Shown here: positions 48,618-57,514 of the stretch, in pieces
Numbering within the stretch: the stretch's first letter is position 1
Layout: the number at the start of each line of letters is the position of its first letter
Source of the DNA: Saccharopolyspora montiporae
GTDB taxonomy: Bacteria > Actinomycetota > Actinomycetes > Mycobacteriales > Pseudonocardiaceae
Direction: 5' to 3'
NCBI RefSeq assembly: GCF_015209505.1
Contig: NZ_JADEYC010000009.1
Coordinates: forward strand, 1-64,000
Length of the DNA: 64,000 bases
Translations under genes and position numbers: made by a program
Notes under the pieces: generated by a model
Seen by the model: only the letters and a program-made list of their open reading frames with translations
Databases searched by the model: none
Told to the model about the DNA's origin: nothing

Positions 48618-50195
48618 TCAGCTCAGGCCGAGCTCGGAGGAGCAGGACGGCCAAGCGCCGTAGCTGCCGCCCCGCTCGTCGCGCACCTGCTCGGCGACCG
48701 CGATCTGCTGTTCGCGGCTGGCCTGGTGCGGGTACTGCGCGTACTGATCGCCGCCGTGCGAGTCCCAGGTGGACTTGTCGAACTGCAGCCCGCCGTAGTA
48801 GCCGTTGCCGCTGTTCATCGACCAGTCGCCGGTGGCCTCGCACTCCACGAGCTTGTCCCAGACGCCGCTGTTCGGCGGTTCCTTGCCGCCGACCCGGACG
48901 ACCTCCGGCGCGGCCTCCTTGGTGACCCGCTCCTCGACGACCTCGCGGCCGATCTCTTGGCCGTTCTCCTCGGTGATCCGGGTGAACACGACCTTCTCGC
49001 CGGGCGTACCGGGCTTCTCCACCCGCTCCTCGCCCTGGAACATGTTCGGGTCGACGATCTCCTCGACGGGCGGCTCCACCGGCATCGTCTCCGGGACCAC
49101 CGAACTGCCGGTGCGGTCGATGCGGATCTCGGCGCCGTCGGTGACCTTGCCCTCGGCGCCGCCGGTGACCTGGTCCTGCGGCCCGACCTGCAGGTTCTGC
49201 TCGGCGATGAGCTCGTCGGTGGTCACCGCGTGCGTGGTCACCTGGCGCGGAGCCCCGCCGCCGTCGACTACGGTGATGTCCTTGGCGGTCTTGACCGTGA
49301 GCTCCATGCCGCCCTCGGGGACCGCCATCCCGCGGTCCGCGGACAGCTGAGCACCGTCCGCGGGGATCTGCAGCTGGCGCAGCGCCTGGTCGACCGTGAC
49401 CGAGCGGACCCACTCCTCGCGCTGCTCGCCGTCCACGTTGATCGTGAGCAGCCGGCCGCGGTCGAGCGTGATGGTGTCGCCGTGGCCGACCTCGGCCTGC
49501 GGGCTCGGGCTCAGCGCATCGTGCCGGCCGATGTCGATGCCCTCGCCTTCGAGGACCTCGCCGACGGTCGACTGGTACGTGTTGACGCTGTGCTCCTGGC
49601 CGTCGACCTCGACGGTGACGGACTTGTCCATCGCGGCGGCGGCACCGCCGGTGGAGGTCAGCGTCAGCAGCACCCCGGCCACCGCACCCTTGAGGAAGCG
49701 GCGCTTCCAGTCGGTGACCGCCTCGACGAGCTCGGCGGGCGGGTACTCCCCGGTCTCGGCATCCGCGACGGTGTCCGGGATGACCAGCGGGGGCAGGACG
49801 GTGGTCTCGGCGTTGATCAGCCGGATGACCTCGTCCACATCGATCTCTGCCGTGGACAGCATGTCCTGGGCCTGCGGGCCCAGCGCCTCGTAGATGTCCT
49901 CCGGCGTGATGTCCAGCGTGCCCGGCGGGATGCTCGGGTAGTCCTCGGTCGGGTACCGCTGCGGCTGCGGGCGGTCGAGGGAGCGGATCGGGTCCAGCGA
50001 CTCGGTCCGCTCCGGCGAGCCGGTCCGGTCGAGTGGCTGGGGGCGGTCCAGCACGCCCACCGCGGTGCGGGTCTGCGCCGGCTGGACCGGGGTGAACCAG
50101 TCCGTCGCCGTGTCGAGTGGATCGACCCAGGGGCTGCTGCCTGCCCGCGGGTAGTTGCCGTACCCGGGATAACCGGGTTCGTCGCGTCCGTTCAC
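48618..50195 (-). CDS. rpfB: Resuscitation-promoting factor RpfB
   Basis: 525 residues. A cytoplasmic N-terminal region of about 150 residues (Pro/Asp-rich) precedes one membrane helix ([20 protein letters not shown]). Then come DUF348 repeats ([40 protein letters not shown], and one more), a G5 domain ([20 protein letters not shown]) and the C-terminal transglycosylase-like Rpf domain with catalytic Glu in [20 protein letters not shown] and paired cysteines. It hydrolyses peptidoglycan to wake dormant cells. GTG start has GGAGG 10 nt upstream. A long leader with a uORF, a promoter and a Crp-like site precede it. Confidence 0.94.
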   Translation of the reverse strand: MNGRDEPGYPGYGNYPRAGSSPWVDPLDTATDWFTPVQPAQTRTAVGVLDRPQPLDRTGSPERTESLDPIRSLDRPQPQRYPTEDYPSIPPGTLDITPEDIYEALGPQAQDMLSTAEIDVDEVIRLINAETTVLPPLVIPDTVADAETGEYPPAELVEAVTDWKRRFLKGAVAGVLLTLTSTGGAAAAMDKSVTVEVDGQEHSVNTYQSTVGEVLEGEGIDIGRHDALSPSPQAEVGHGDTITLDRGRLLTINVDGEQREEWVRSVTVDQALRQLQIPADGAQLSADRGMAVPEGGMELTVKTAKDITVVDGGGAPRQVTTHAVTTDELIAEQNLQVGPQDQVTGGAEGKVTDGAEIRIDRTGSSVVPETMPVEPPVEEIVDPNMFQGEERVEKPGTPGEKVVFTRITEENGQEIGREVVEERVTKEAAPEVVRVGGKEPPNSGVWDKLVECEATGDWSMNSGNGYYGGLQFDKSTWDSHGGDQYAQYPHQASREQQIAVAEQVRDERGGSYGAWPSCSSELGLS

Positions 50196-50202
50196 AGGGC
50201 CG

Positions 50203-50436
50203 TTACCTCCCGAAGGCGCAAAGCCGTGCCGTCCGCCGAGTTGTTCGGCGTCGGCGGAGCTGACTCCGCAGACGCTCCTCCCGGCGGCACGAGCACGGAA
50301 CCTTCGTGCTTCGCGTGTGTATCCGACTCCCGTAGCCAAGCGCCGTCCAGCGGACCCGAGCTCCGTTGCAGCGGGCCCCGCTTCCCCGACGTACACCGGC
50401 GGCGACTAGCGGGCGTTCCCCATGACTGGTTGTCAT
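50203..50436 (-). other. Upstream ORF in the rpfB leader
   Basis: A 77-codon frame runs from ATG at 50436, about 10 nt after the predicted transcription start, to a TAA 7 nt before the rpfB GTG. It starts MTTSHGERPLVAAG and is Arg/Ser-rich with no domain. Its stop overlaps the rpfB ribosome site, so translating it could open or block that site. Mycobacterial rpfB is reported to have a regulatory uORF. It could also be chance. Confidence 0.4.
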
Positions 50437-50452
50437 CGGTTACGGGGCCGAG

Positions 50453-50481
50453 ACTCTAGCGTGATCAAAGCGGGGGGCCAA
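50453..50481 (-). promoter_or_regulatory. rpfB promoter
   Basis: TTGGCC (50481-50476), 17 bp, TAGAGT (50458-50453) on the minus strand. Start near 50446, giving a 250-nt structured leader. I found no c-di-AMP (ydaO) riboswitch core in the leader. Confidence 0.6.
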
Positions 50482-50497
50482 GATCCCGCAACCGGCA

Positions 50498-50513
50498 TGT
50501 GATCTGGGTCACA
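50498..50513. promoter_or_regulatory. Crp-type binding site upstream of rpfB
   Basis: TGTGATCTGGGTCACA has perfect TGTGA/TCACA arms with 6 bp between, the consensus for cAMP receptor proteins including mycobacterial Rv3676. Its centre is at about -59.5 relative to the predicted start, the classic position for activation. M. tuberculosis Crp is known to activate rpfA, which makes the link plausible. Confidence 0.65.
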
Positions 50514-50762
50514 CCAAATCGCCGAACAACCTGGCACAGCCCGTATCCGAGCCGCTGGCGAATCCCCTCCTGGTGGCGGTGTGCCCGACCGGTGTTACTC
50601 CTACGTCGCAAGATCACCCGTGACATATCGCACTCGTCATCCCGATCCGGTGACTCCCGAAATGTCCGGAAAACCGAGCGGCGCCGCCCGCGTGCGACCG
50701 GTCCGAGCGCGATCGGCCGAGCCGCGCGCGGCCACGCGCAGCACTCCGGACGACGCGGCGGG
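50514..50762. other. Intergenic region between the Crp site and tatD
   Basis: About 250 bp with no supported gene. It lies downstream of tatD and upstream of the rpfB control region. I see no U-tract terminator; only scattered GTGAC/GATCAC motifs occur. Confidence 0.4.
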
Positions 50763-51596
50763 TCACACCCGGTCGAAGCGGAAGGTCCGTTCGGCCGTGG
50801 CCGTGGTGGCCGCGGCGAGCTCCGCCGGATCCGCCCCGCGCAGCTCCGCCAGGGCCCGCAGCGTGTAGTTGGCGCAGTACGGCTCGTTCGGCTGCCCGCG
50901 GAACGGGTGCGGGGTCAAGAACGGGGCGTCGGTCTCCACGAGCATCTGCTCCACCGGCACGATGCGCGCCGCCTCGCGCACCCCGGCCGCGTTGCGGAAG
51001 GTCGCGGTACCGGCGAACGAGAGCACGTAGCCCGCGTCCGCGCAGGTCTTGGCGAACACCTCGTCGCCGGAGAAGCAGTGGAACACCACGGTTTCCGGCG
51101 CGCCCTCGGAGCGCAGCACATCCAGGATGTCCTGGTGCGCGTCCCGGTCGTGGATCATCAGCGGCATGCCGGTGCGCTTGGCCAGGTCGATGTGCCAGCG
51201 GAAGGCCTCCTGCTGGTCCTGCGGCGTGGCGTAGTCCCAGTAGTAGTCCAGCCCGGTCTCGCCGACGGCGACCACCCGCGGGCGCGTCACGAGCTCCGCC
51301 AGCTCGCTGCGCTGCGCTTCGCCCAGATCACCGGCGCGCGTCGGATGCAGCGCCACGGCCGCGAAGACCCGGTCGTCCCAGGAAGCGGCCTCGGTGGCCC
51401 AGCGGGCGGCCGCGATGTCGTCGGCCACCGTCACCACGCGCTCGATCCCGGCCCGCTCGGCCCGGTCGACCAGCGCGCGCACGTCCTCGGGGGTGCGTGC
51501 CCCACACGCGTCCAGGTGGGTGTGCGCGTCCACCGCGGGTGCCGGGAGCGCTTCGGGGACCGGCGGCGGCTCGCGCCTGCGCTCGCTCTTGCCCAT
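50763..51596 (-). CDS. tatD: TatD-family metal-dependent hydrolase
   Basis: 277 residues, TIM-barrel nuclease/hydrolase. Metal ligands: DAHTHLDACG (HxH), VGETGLDYYWDY (Glu), IHDRDAH and VFHCFSGD (His), and VETDAPFLTPHPFRG (Asp). TatD proteins act in DNA repair or quality control as 3'-5' exonucleases; they are not part of the Tat machinery itself. ATG at 51596 has AAGGA 6 nt upstream. It follows metG on the same strand, the conserved metG-tatD-rpfB-ksgA order. Confidence 0.93.
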   Translation of the reverse strand: MGKSERRREPPPVPEALPAPAVDAHTHLDACGARTPEDVRALVDRAERAGIERVVTVADDIAAARWATEAASWDDRVFAAVALHPTRAGDLGEAQRSELAELVTRPRVVAVGETGLDYYWDYATPQDQQEAFRWHIDLAKRTGMPLMIHDRDAHQDILDVLRSEGAPETVVFHCFSGDEVFAKTCADAGYVLSFAGTATFRNAAGVREAARIVPVEQMLVETDAPFLTPHPFRGQPNEPYCANYTLRALAELRGADPAELAAATTATAERTFRFDRV

Positions 51597-51616
51597 CGGG
51601 ATCCTTTCCAGCACAG

Positions 51617-51654
51617 GTGCACCCCGGCCACCGCAGCGGATGGCCGGGGTGCAC
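51617..51654 (-). terminator. Perfect 14-bp hairpin between metG and tatD
   Basis: GTGCACCCCGGCCA and TGGCCGGGGTGCAC pair exactly around CCGCAGCGGA. It sits in the 109-bp metG-tatD gap. It has no U-tract; given the short distance to the tatD ribosome site it may attenuate as well as terminate. Confidence 0.6.
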
Positions 51655-51705
51655 GGGGTGGTCTCCGGCCGGCACTACCCGGGACAGGACGGTCCTGGGG
51701 GCCGG

Positions 51706-53502
51706 TCAGTCCTGCGGGATCGGCGCCCACTCCGGGCCGGTCTCGCCCAGCTCCGGCGCCAGCTTGCCGAACAGCGGGGTGGGCTTGGCCAGCGGGCGGC
51801 CGACCTCGATGTCCGCGGAGGCCCAACGCGCCTGCTCGGCGGCGTAATCGCCCATCAGCACCGGGTATTCGATCGACGGATCGTCCAAATCGGACACGTC
51901 GTGCAGCTGCGGCTGTGCCGCCCACACCCCGCTGCCGCCGAGCAGTTCGTGCACCTTCTGCGCCGAGTGCGGCAGGAACGGCGTGAGCAGCGCATTGGCG
52001 TCGGACACCACCTGCAGCGCGGTGTGCAGCACCGCATCCCGGCGGTCGGTGTCCTCCTTGAGCTTCCACGGCTGCTGGTCGGACAGGTACTTGTTCGCGG
52101 CGGAGACCACGCGCATGGCCTCCTGCGCGGCAGCCTTGAACCGGGACCGCTGCAGGTGCCCGCCGACCACGTCGAACGCGGCGCGGGACTGCGCCTTGAG
52201 CTCCTCGTCGTCGGCGTGCGGCGCGGTCGGCGCCGGGATCGCCCCGTTGTTCTTCGCGGCCATGGACACCGCGCGGTTGACCAGGTTGCCCCACTCGTTG
52301 GCGAGCTCGAAGTTGGTGCGCCGCACGAACTCGTCCCAGGTGAAGTCGGTGTCCTGGTTCTCCGGTCCGGCCACCGAGATGAAGTAGCGCAGCGTGTCCG
52401 GACCGAACTCGCGCAGGAAGTCGCGCACGTAGATCACCGTGCCGCGCGAGGTGGAGAACTTCGAGCCGCTCATGGTGAGGAACTCGCTGGAGACGATCTC
52501 GCCGGGCAAGTTGAGCTCGCCGAACGGACCGGTCTCACCGCCCTTGTCGCCCTGACCGTTGTGCGCCATCAGCAGCGCGGGCCAGATCTGGGCATGGAAG
52601 GTGATGTTGTCCTTGCCCATGAAGTAGTACGGCTGTGCGGCGGGATCGGTCCACCACTGCTGCCAGGCGTCCGGCTCGCCGATCCGCTGCGCCCACTCGA
52701 CGCTGGCCGAGAAGTAGCCGATCACCGCGTCGAACCAGACGTAGAACCGCTTCATCGGCTGGTCCCGCCAGCCGTCCAACGGGATCGGCACGCCCCAGTC
52801 GAGATCGCGGGTGATCGGCCGCGGGCGCATGTCCTCCACCAAGTTCTGCGCGAACCGCAGCACGTTGGGCCGCCAGTCGGTGCGGGTGGACAGCCACTTG
52901 CCCAGCGATTCGGTGAACGCGGGCAGGTCGAGGAACAGGTGCTCGGTCTCGATGAACTCCGGGCGCTCGCCGTTGATCCGGGACACCGGGTTGCGCAGGT
53001 CGGCCGGATCGAGCTGGTTGCCGCAGGTGTCGCACTGGTCGCCGCGCGCGCCGTCGGTCCCGCAGATCGGGCAGGTGCCCTCGATGTAGCGGTCCGGCAG
53101 CGTGCGGCCGGTGGACGGGCTGACCGCGCCGGTGGTGGTCCGCGGCACGATGTAGCCGTTGCGGTGCATCGCCAGGAAGAGGTCCTGCACGACCCGCTGG
53201 TGGTTGCCGGTGGTGGTGCGAGTGAACAGGTCGTAGGACAGGCCGAGGCCCTGCAGGTCCTCGGTGATCACCCGGTTGTACTTGTCGGCGACCTGGCGCG
53301 GGGTGAGCCCCTCCTTGTCCGCCTGCACCGAGATCGGGGTCCCGTGCTCATCGGTACCGGAGACCATGAGCACCTGGTTGCCGGCCATGCGCTGGTAGCG
53401 GGAGAAGATGTCGGACGGCACACCGAACCCGGAAACGTGGCCGATGTGCCGAGGACCGTTGGCGTAGGGCCAGGCCACAGCGGTCAGCACGGAGGCACTC
53501 AT
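51706..53502 (-). CDS. metG: Methionyl-tRNA synthetase
   Basis: 598 residues, class I synthetase. HIGH motif in [17 protein letters not shown], a zinc knuckle [17 protein letters not shown], the [12 protein letters not shown] block, and a KMSKS-type loop in [13 protein letters not shown]. It lacks the C-terminal tRNA-binding (EMAP) extension, as usual for actinobacterial MetG. ATG at 53502. Upstream is a 207-bp divergent gap to pabB. Confidence 0.96.
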   Translation of the reverse strand: MSASVLTAVAWPYANGPRHIGHVSGFGVPSDIFSRYQRMAGNQVLMVSGTDEHGTPISVQADKEGLTPRQVADKYNRVITEDLQGLGLSYDLFTRTTTGNHQRVVQDLFLAMHRNGYIVPRTTTGAVSPSTGRTLPDRYIEGTCPICGTDGARGDQCDTCGNQLDPADLRNPVSRINGERPEFIETEHLFLDLPAFTESLGKWLSTRTDWRPNVLRFAQNLVEDMRPRPITRDLDWGVPIPLDGWRDQPMKRFYVWFDAVIGYFSASVEWAQRIGEPDAWQQWWTDPAAQPYYFMGKDNITFHAQIWPALLMAHNGQGDKGGETGPFGELNLPGEIVSSEFLTMSGSKFSTSRGTVIYVRDFLREFGPDTLRYFISVAGPENQDTDFTWDEFVRRTNFELANEWGNLVNRAVSMAAKNNGAIPAPTAPHADDEELKAQSRAAFDVVGGHLQRSRFKAAAQEAMRVVSAANKYLSDQQPWKLKEDTDRRDAVLHTALQVVSDANALLTPFLPHSAQKVHELLGGSGVWAAQPQLHDVSDLDDPSIEYPVLMGDYAAEQARWASADIEVGRPLAKPTPLFGKLAPELGETGPEWAPIPQD

Positions 53503-53709
53503 GCCTTCAGCGTAAACCACCCGCCGCGCACGCCCGCCGGGTCGTGCCCGCACGTCAGCCGCACCGCGCCCGGGAGCCGCGAGCGGTGCGAAGGGTCACC
53601 CTCGCGAACGCACCTGCGCCGGTAATCGGGCGGTGACCTGCGCAGATCCTCGACCGCACCCGTCGCGGAGCCGCACGGGCGCGCCGCCCGGTCCGCTCAT
53701 ACTGGGCAG

Positions 53710-54972
53710 GTGGACACCTACACGCGGCCGATCGACAGCGACCTCACCGCGACCGGAGCGCTGCGCCTGCTCGGCGCCAGGGCGCGGGACCGCGATCTGC
53801 CTCCGCCCGCGGCGCTGACCGGGGACTGGTTCGGCGGTGCGGCGGTGCTGGTGCCCTCCGTGCGGATCACGCCCGCCCCGCCGGGCGGCGGGTTCGCACC
53901 GCTGGACCTGCCCGCGGCCGGGACCGGCGGCCCGGGACCGGTGGGCGGCGGCTGGATCGGCTACCTCGGGTACGGCTGCACCGACCCGGACCTGCACCCG
54001 CGGCGGTTGCCGGACGCCGCCTGGGGCTGGACCGACCAGGTGCTCCGACTCGCCCCGGACGGACAGTGGTGGTTCGAATCGCTGACCGGGCCCGATCCCG
54101 GGTTGGAGGCCGAGCTCGCGGACCTGCTCGCCTGCCAGGACCGGCCCGCCGACGCCCTGCGCGCCGGGCCGGTCGAGTACCCGGACGCCGACCTGCACCG
54201 CAAGGCGGTGCACCGGTGCGTGGCCGAGATCGCGGCCGGCGAGATCTTCCAGGCCAACATCTGCAGCAGGTTCGCGGTGCCGTTCGACGGGGATGCGCTG
54301 GAGGTGTTCGCCGCGGGCAGCGAGCGGTTCGCCCCGGCCCGCGCCGCGCACGTCGCGGGCGACTGGGGTGCGGTGGCTTCGCTGTCCCCGGAACTGTTCC
54401 TGGCCCGGCACGGCGACGTGGTGCGCTCCAGCCCGATCAAGGGGACCACTCCGCGGCGCGGTCCGGCCGATGCGGCCAACGCCGAACTGCTGCGCTCCTC
54501 GGTCAAGGACACCGCAGAGAACGTGATGATCGTGGACATGGCCCGCAACGACCTGGGCCGGGTGGCCGAGGTCGGCACGGTCGGCGTCCCGCGCCTGCTG
54601 GCCGTGGAACCGCATCCCGGTGTGTGGCACCTTGTCTCGGACGTGCGCGCGCGACTTCCCGCCGGAACGCCCAACTCCCGGCTGCTGGCGGCCACCTTCC
54701 CGCCCGCATCGGTGACCGGGGCGCCGAAACCCCGCGCGCTGGAGGTCATCGCCGAACTGGAAGCGCAGCCGCGCGACGTCTACTGCGGGGCGGTCGGCAT
54801 GGCCTCCCCGGTCGCGGGCATGGAGCTCAACGTGGCCATCCGGACGCTGGAACAGTCGGCCGGCACGCTGCACCTGGGCGTGGGCGGCGGCATCACCGCC
54901 GACTCGGACCCGGACCGCGAGTGGCAGGAGTGCCTCACCAAAGCAGCCCCGGCGCTATCCCTGCTCCGTTGA
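53710..54972 (+). CDS. pabB: Aminodeoxychorismate synthase component I
   Basis: 420 residues, chorismate-binding family. It makes 4-amino-4-deoxychorismate for folate. The catalytic PabB motif PIKGTTPRRG (with the active-site Lys that distinguishes it from TrpE), AENVMIVDMARNDLGRV, and FPPASVTGAPKPRALEVI are present. No glutamine amidotransferase domain is fused, so a separate PabA supplies ammonia. GTG start. M. tuberculosis pabB (Rv1005c) sits at the same place. Confidence 0.93.
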   Translation: MDTYTRPIDSDLTATGALRLLGARARDRDLPPPAALTGDWFGGAAVLVPSVRITPAPPGGGFAPLDLPAAGTGGPGPVGGGWIGYLGYGCTDPDLHPRRLPDAAWGWTDQVLRLAPDGQWWFESLTGPDPGLEAELADLLACQDRPADALRAGPVEYPDADLHRKAVHRCVAEIAAGEIFQANICSRFAVPFDGDALEVFAAGSERFAPARAAHVAGDWGAVASLSPELFLARHGDVVRSSPIKGTTPRRGPADAANAELLRSSVKDTAENVMIVDMARNDLGRVAEVGTVGVPRLLAVEPHPGVWHLVSDVRARLPAGTPNSRLLAATFPPASVTGAPKPRALEVIAELEAQPRDVYCGAVGMASPVAGMELNVAIRTLEQSAGTLHLGVGGGITADSDPDREWQECLTKAAPALSLLR

Positions 54973-54996
54973 ACAGGGTGTTCCCGAAGACAATCC

Positions 54997-55848
54997 CTAG
55001 CCGTCGGCTCGGGCGCTGAGCACCTCGTCATAGAGGTCCTTCTTGCGCACGCCCGCCAGTTCGGCGACCTCGGCCACCGCGTCCTTGAGCCGCAGCCCGT
55101 CCGCGGCGCGCTGCTCCACCCGCGCGACCAGCTCGCCCGGGTCGGTCGCCACCTCGGCCGCCGCGCCGAGCACGACGGTGATCTCCCCGCGCACACCGTC
55201 CGCGGCCCACTGCGCGAGCTCGCCGAGCCCGCCGCGGCGGACCTGCTCGTAGGTCTTGGTCAGCTCGCGGCAGACCGCGGCCGGGCGGTCCGCGCCCAGC
55301 ACGTCGGCGGCGTCGGCGAGCGTGTCGGCCAGCCGGTGCGGGGCCTCGAAGAACACGCAGGTGCGCTGCTCGCCCACCAGTCGCGCCAGCCAGCGGCGCC
55401 GCTCGCCCTGCTTGCGCGGGGGGAACCCGTCGAAGCAGAACCGGTCGGAGGGGAGGCCGGACACGGCCAGCGCGGTGGTCACCGCCGACGGACCGGGCAG
55501 GCAGGTGACCGGCAACCCCTCGGCCACGCACGCGGTGACCAGCCGGTACCCGGGGTCGGAGACGCTGGGCATGCCCGCGTCGGTCACCAGCAGCACGTCC
55601 TGGCCGCCGCGCAGCGCCTCCAGCAGCACCGGGGTGCGCGCCGACTCCACCGCCTCGTAGTAGCTGACGACCCGGCCCGTCGGAGGGACCCCGAGGTGCG
55701 CGGCCAGCGCCCGGACGCGGCGGGTGTCCTCGGCGGCCACGACCGGGGTCGCGGACAGCGCGTCGACCAGCCGGGCCGAGGCGTCCCGCGCATCGCCGAG
55801 CGGCGTCGCGGCCAGCAGCAAGGTGCCCGGTCGGGCTTCGGGGTCCAT
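54997..55848 (-). CDS. rsmI: 16S rRNA 2'-O-ribose C1402 methyltransferase RsmI
   Basis: 283 residues, TP-methylase family. It methylates the ribose of C1402 at the ribosomal P site. Blocks: LLLAATPLGDARDAS, VAAEDTRRVRAL, LLVTDAGMPSVSDPGYRL, CLPGPSAVTTALAVSGLP and VFFEAPHRL. Convergent with pabB (24 bp) and divergent from pmt (75 bp). Confidence 0.95.
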   Translation of the reverse strand: MDPEARPGTLLLAATPLGDARDASARLVDALSATPVVAAEDTRRVRALAAHLGVPPTGRVVSYYEAVESARTPVLLEALRGGQDVLLVTDAGMPSVSDPGYRLVTACVAEGLPVTCLPGPSAVTTALAVSGLPSDRFCFDGFPPRKQGERRRWLARLVGEQRTCVFFEAPHRLADTLADAADVLGADRPAAVCRELTKTYEQVRRGGLGELAQWAADGVRGEITVVLGAAAEVATDPGELVARVEQRAADGLRLKDAVAEVAELAGVRKKDLYDEVLSARADG

Positions 55849-55923
55849 GGCTGCACAGCGTATTCGGCGAGCCGTGTCGGGCCTGAGCCCGGCTGCCGCC
55901 GCCCGGCTCTACGATCTGGGGGC

Positions 55924-57486
55924 GTGAGCGTTCTCGTCGGCAACTCCGGTACGGACCTGGTGCGGCCCGGTAGCACCCCGCCAGCCCGGCGACCGGGCGA
56001 GACCGATCCCGGACCGCTGCTGGACGTCTGGAATCCCGCCGACCGGCTGCGCAGCTGGATCGTCACCGCGGTGCTGACCCTGCTGGCGGGCCTGGTGCGG
56101 CTGTGGGACCTCGGGCGGATCACCGACGAGGGAACCCCGGTCTTCGACGAGAAGCACTACGTCCCGCAGGCGTGGCAGGTGCTGCGCAACGGCGGCTACG
56201 AGGACAACCCGGGTTACGAGCTGGTCGCGCACCCGCCGATCGGCAAGCACCTGATCGCGGCCGGCGAGTGGCTGTTCGGCTACACGCCCTGGGGCTGGCG
56301 GGTGGCCGCGGCGGTGTCCGGCGCGGTGATGGTGCTGCTCGTCGTGCGCATCGCGCGCAGGCTGACCCGGTCCACGCTGCTCGGCGCGCTGGCCGGGGTG
56401 CTGCTGATCTGCGACGGGCTCAGCCATGTGCAGTCGCGGGTGGGGATGCTGGACATCTTCCAGGCGATGTTCCTGCTCGCCGCGTTCGCCTGCCTGCTGG
56501 TCGACCGGGACGACGCGCGCAGCCGGCTGCTGCGCGCGCACGAGGCGGGCCGGATCGCGGTGAGCACCTGGGGTCCGCGGCTGGGCGTGCGCTGGTGGCG
56601 GTTCGGCGCCGGCCTGATGCTCGGCCTGGCCTGCGGGGTGAAGTGGAACGGGATCTACTACATCATGGCGTTCGGCCTGCTCAGCGTGTTCTGGGATGCG
56701 CTGAGCAGGCGTTCGGCCGGGGTGCGCAAGCCGTGGCGCGGAGCGCTCGGCCGGGACACCGCACCGGCCCTGTGGGGTCTGGTCGCGGTCCCGCTGCTGG
56801 TGTACTTCGCGAGCTGGTCGGGCTGGTTCGCCAGCGAGACCGCCACCGATCGGCACGCCGTGGACATCAGCGACGACGTCGGGCTGGGCTTCCTGCCGGA
56901 CCCGCTGCGCTCGCTGCTGTACTACCAGCTCAACGTGCTGGACTTCCACACCTCGCTGGTGACGCCGGACGATCCGCACCCGTGGGAGTCCAAGCCGTGG
57001 GCGTGGCCGATGGGCATGCGCCCGATGCTCTACTACTACGAGTCCGATGTTTCCGGCTGCGGCCGCACCGACTGCGTGGAAGCGACCATGCTGCTGGGCA
57101 CACCGGCGATGTGGTGGCTGGCCCTGCCGGTGGCGGGCTGGGCGGTGTGGCGCACCGCGACCCGGATGGACTGGCGCTACGCGGCCGTGCTGGTGGGCTA
57201 CGCGGCCGGCTACCTGCCCTGGTTCACCAATCTGGACCGGCAGATGTACTACTTCTACGCGACGCCGCTGGCACCGTTCCTGGTGCTGGGCATCGTGCTG
57301 GTGCTCGGCGAGTTGCTGGGTCCGGCGACCGGCCGTCCGGAGCGGCGGGGCACCGGACTGCTGGCCGTCTCGCTGTACGTCGGCCTGGTGGTGGCGAACT
57401 TCGTGTGGCTGTGGCCGATCCTCAACGGCGAACCGATCACCCCGCAGCACTGGCAGGCGCAGATGTGGCTCCCGTCCTGGCAGTGA
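55924..57486 (+). CDS. pmt: Protein O-mannosyltransferase (GT39 family)
   Basis: 520 residues, multi-spanning enzyme that transfers mannose from polyprenyl-phosphate mannose to exported proteins. After a hydrophilic N-terminus: first helix WIVTAVLTLLAGLVRLWDLG, catalytic acidic loop DEKHYVPQAWQ (Asp-Glu), VAHPPIGKHLIA, SRVGMLDIFQAMFL, and the conserved GVKWNGIYYI. The C-terminal helices follow the WPMGMRPMLYYY block. GTG start. Orthologue of M. tuberculosis Rv1002c, which acts with the Sec translocon. Confidence 0.95.
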   Translation: MSVLVGNSGTDLVRPGSTPPARRPGETDPGPLLDVWNPADRLRSWIVTAVLTLLAGLVRLWDLGRITDEGTPVFDEKHYVPQAWQVLRNGGYEDNPGYELVAHPPIGKHLIAAGEWLFGYTPWGWRVAAAVSGAVMVLLVVRIARRLTRSTLLGALAGVLLICDGLSHVQSRVGMLDIFQAMFLLAAFACLLVDRDDARSRLLRAHEAGRIAVSTWGPRLGVRWWRFGAGLMLGLACGVKWNGIYYIMAFGLLSVFWDALSRRSAGVRKPWRGALGRDTAPALWGLVAVPLLVYFASWSGWFASETATDRHAVDISDDVGLGFLPDPLRSLLYYQLNVLDFHTSLVTPDDPHPWESKPWAWPMGMRPMLYYYESDVSGCGRTDCVEATMLLGTPAMWWLALPVAGWAVWRTATRMDWRYAAVLVGYAAGYLPWFTNLDRQMYYFYATPLAPFLVLGIVLVLGELLGPATGRPERRGTGLLAVSLYVGLVVANFVWLWPILNGEPITPQHWQAQMWLPSWQ

Positions 57487-57514
57487 CGGAGGACCGCATG
57501 GCAGCGCGGGCGTC

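Noticed and set aside
50196..50446. c-di-AMP (ydaO) riboswitch in the rpfB leader
   Set aside because: Actinobacterial rpf genes often carry one, but the conserved GGGTGAA and GACAGCTAACCTCG-type segments are absent here.
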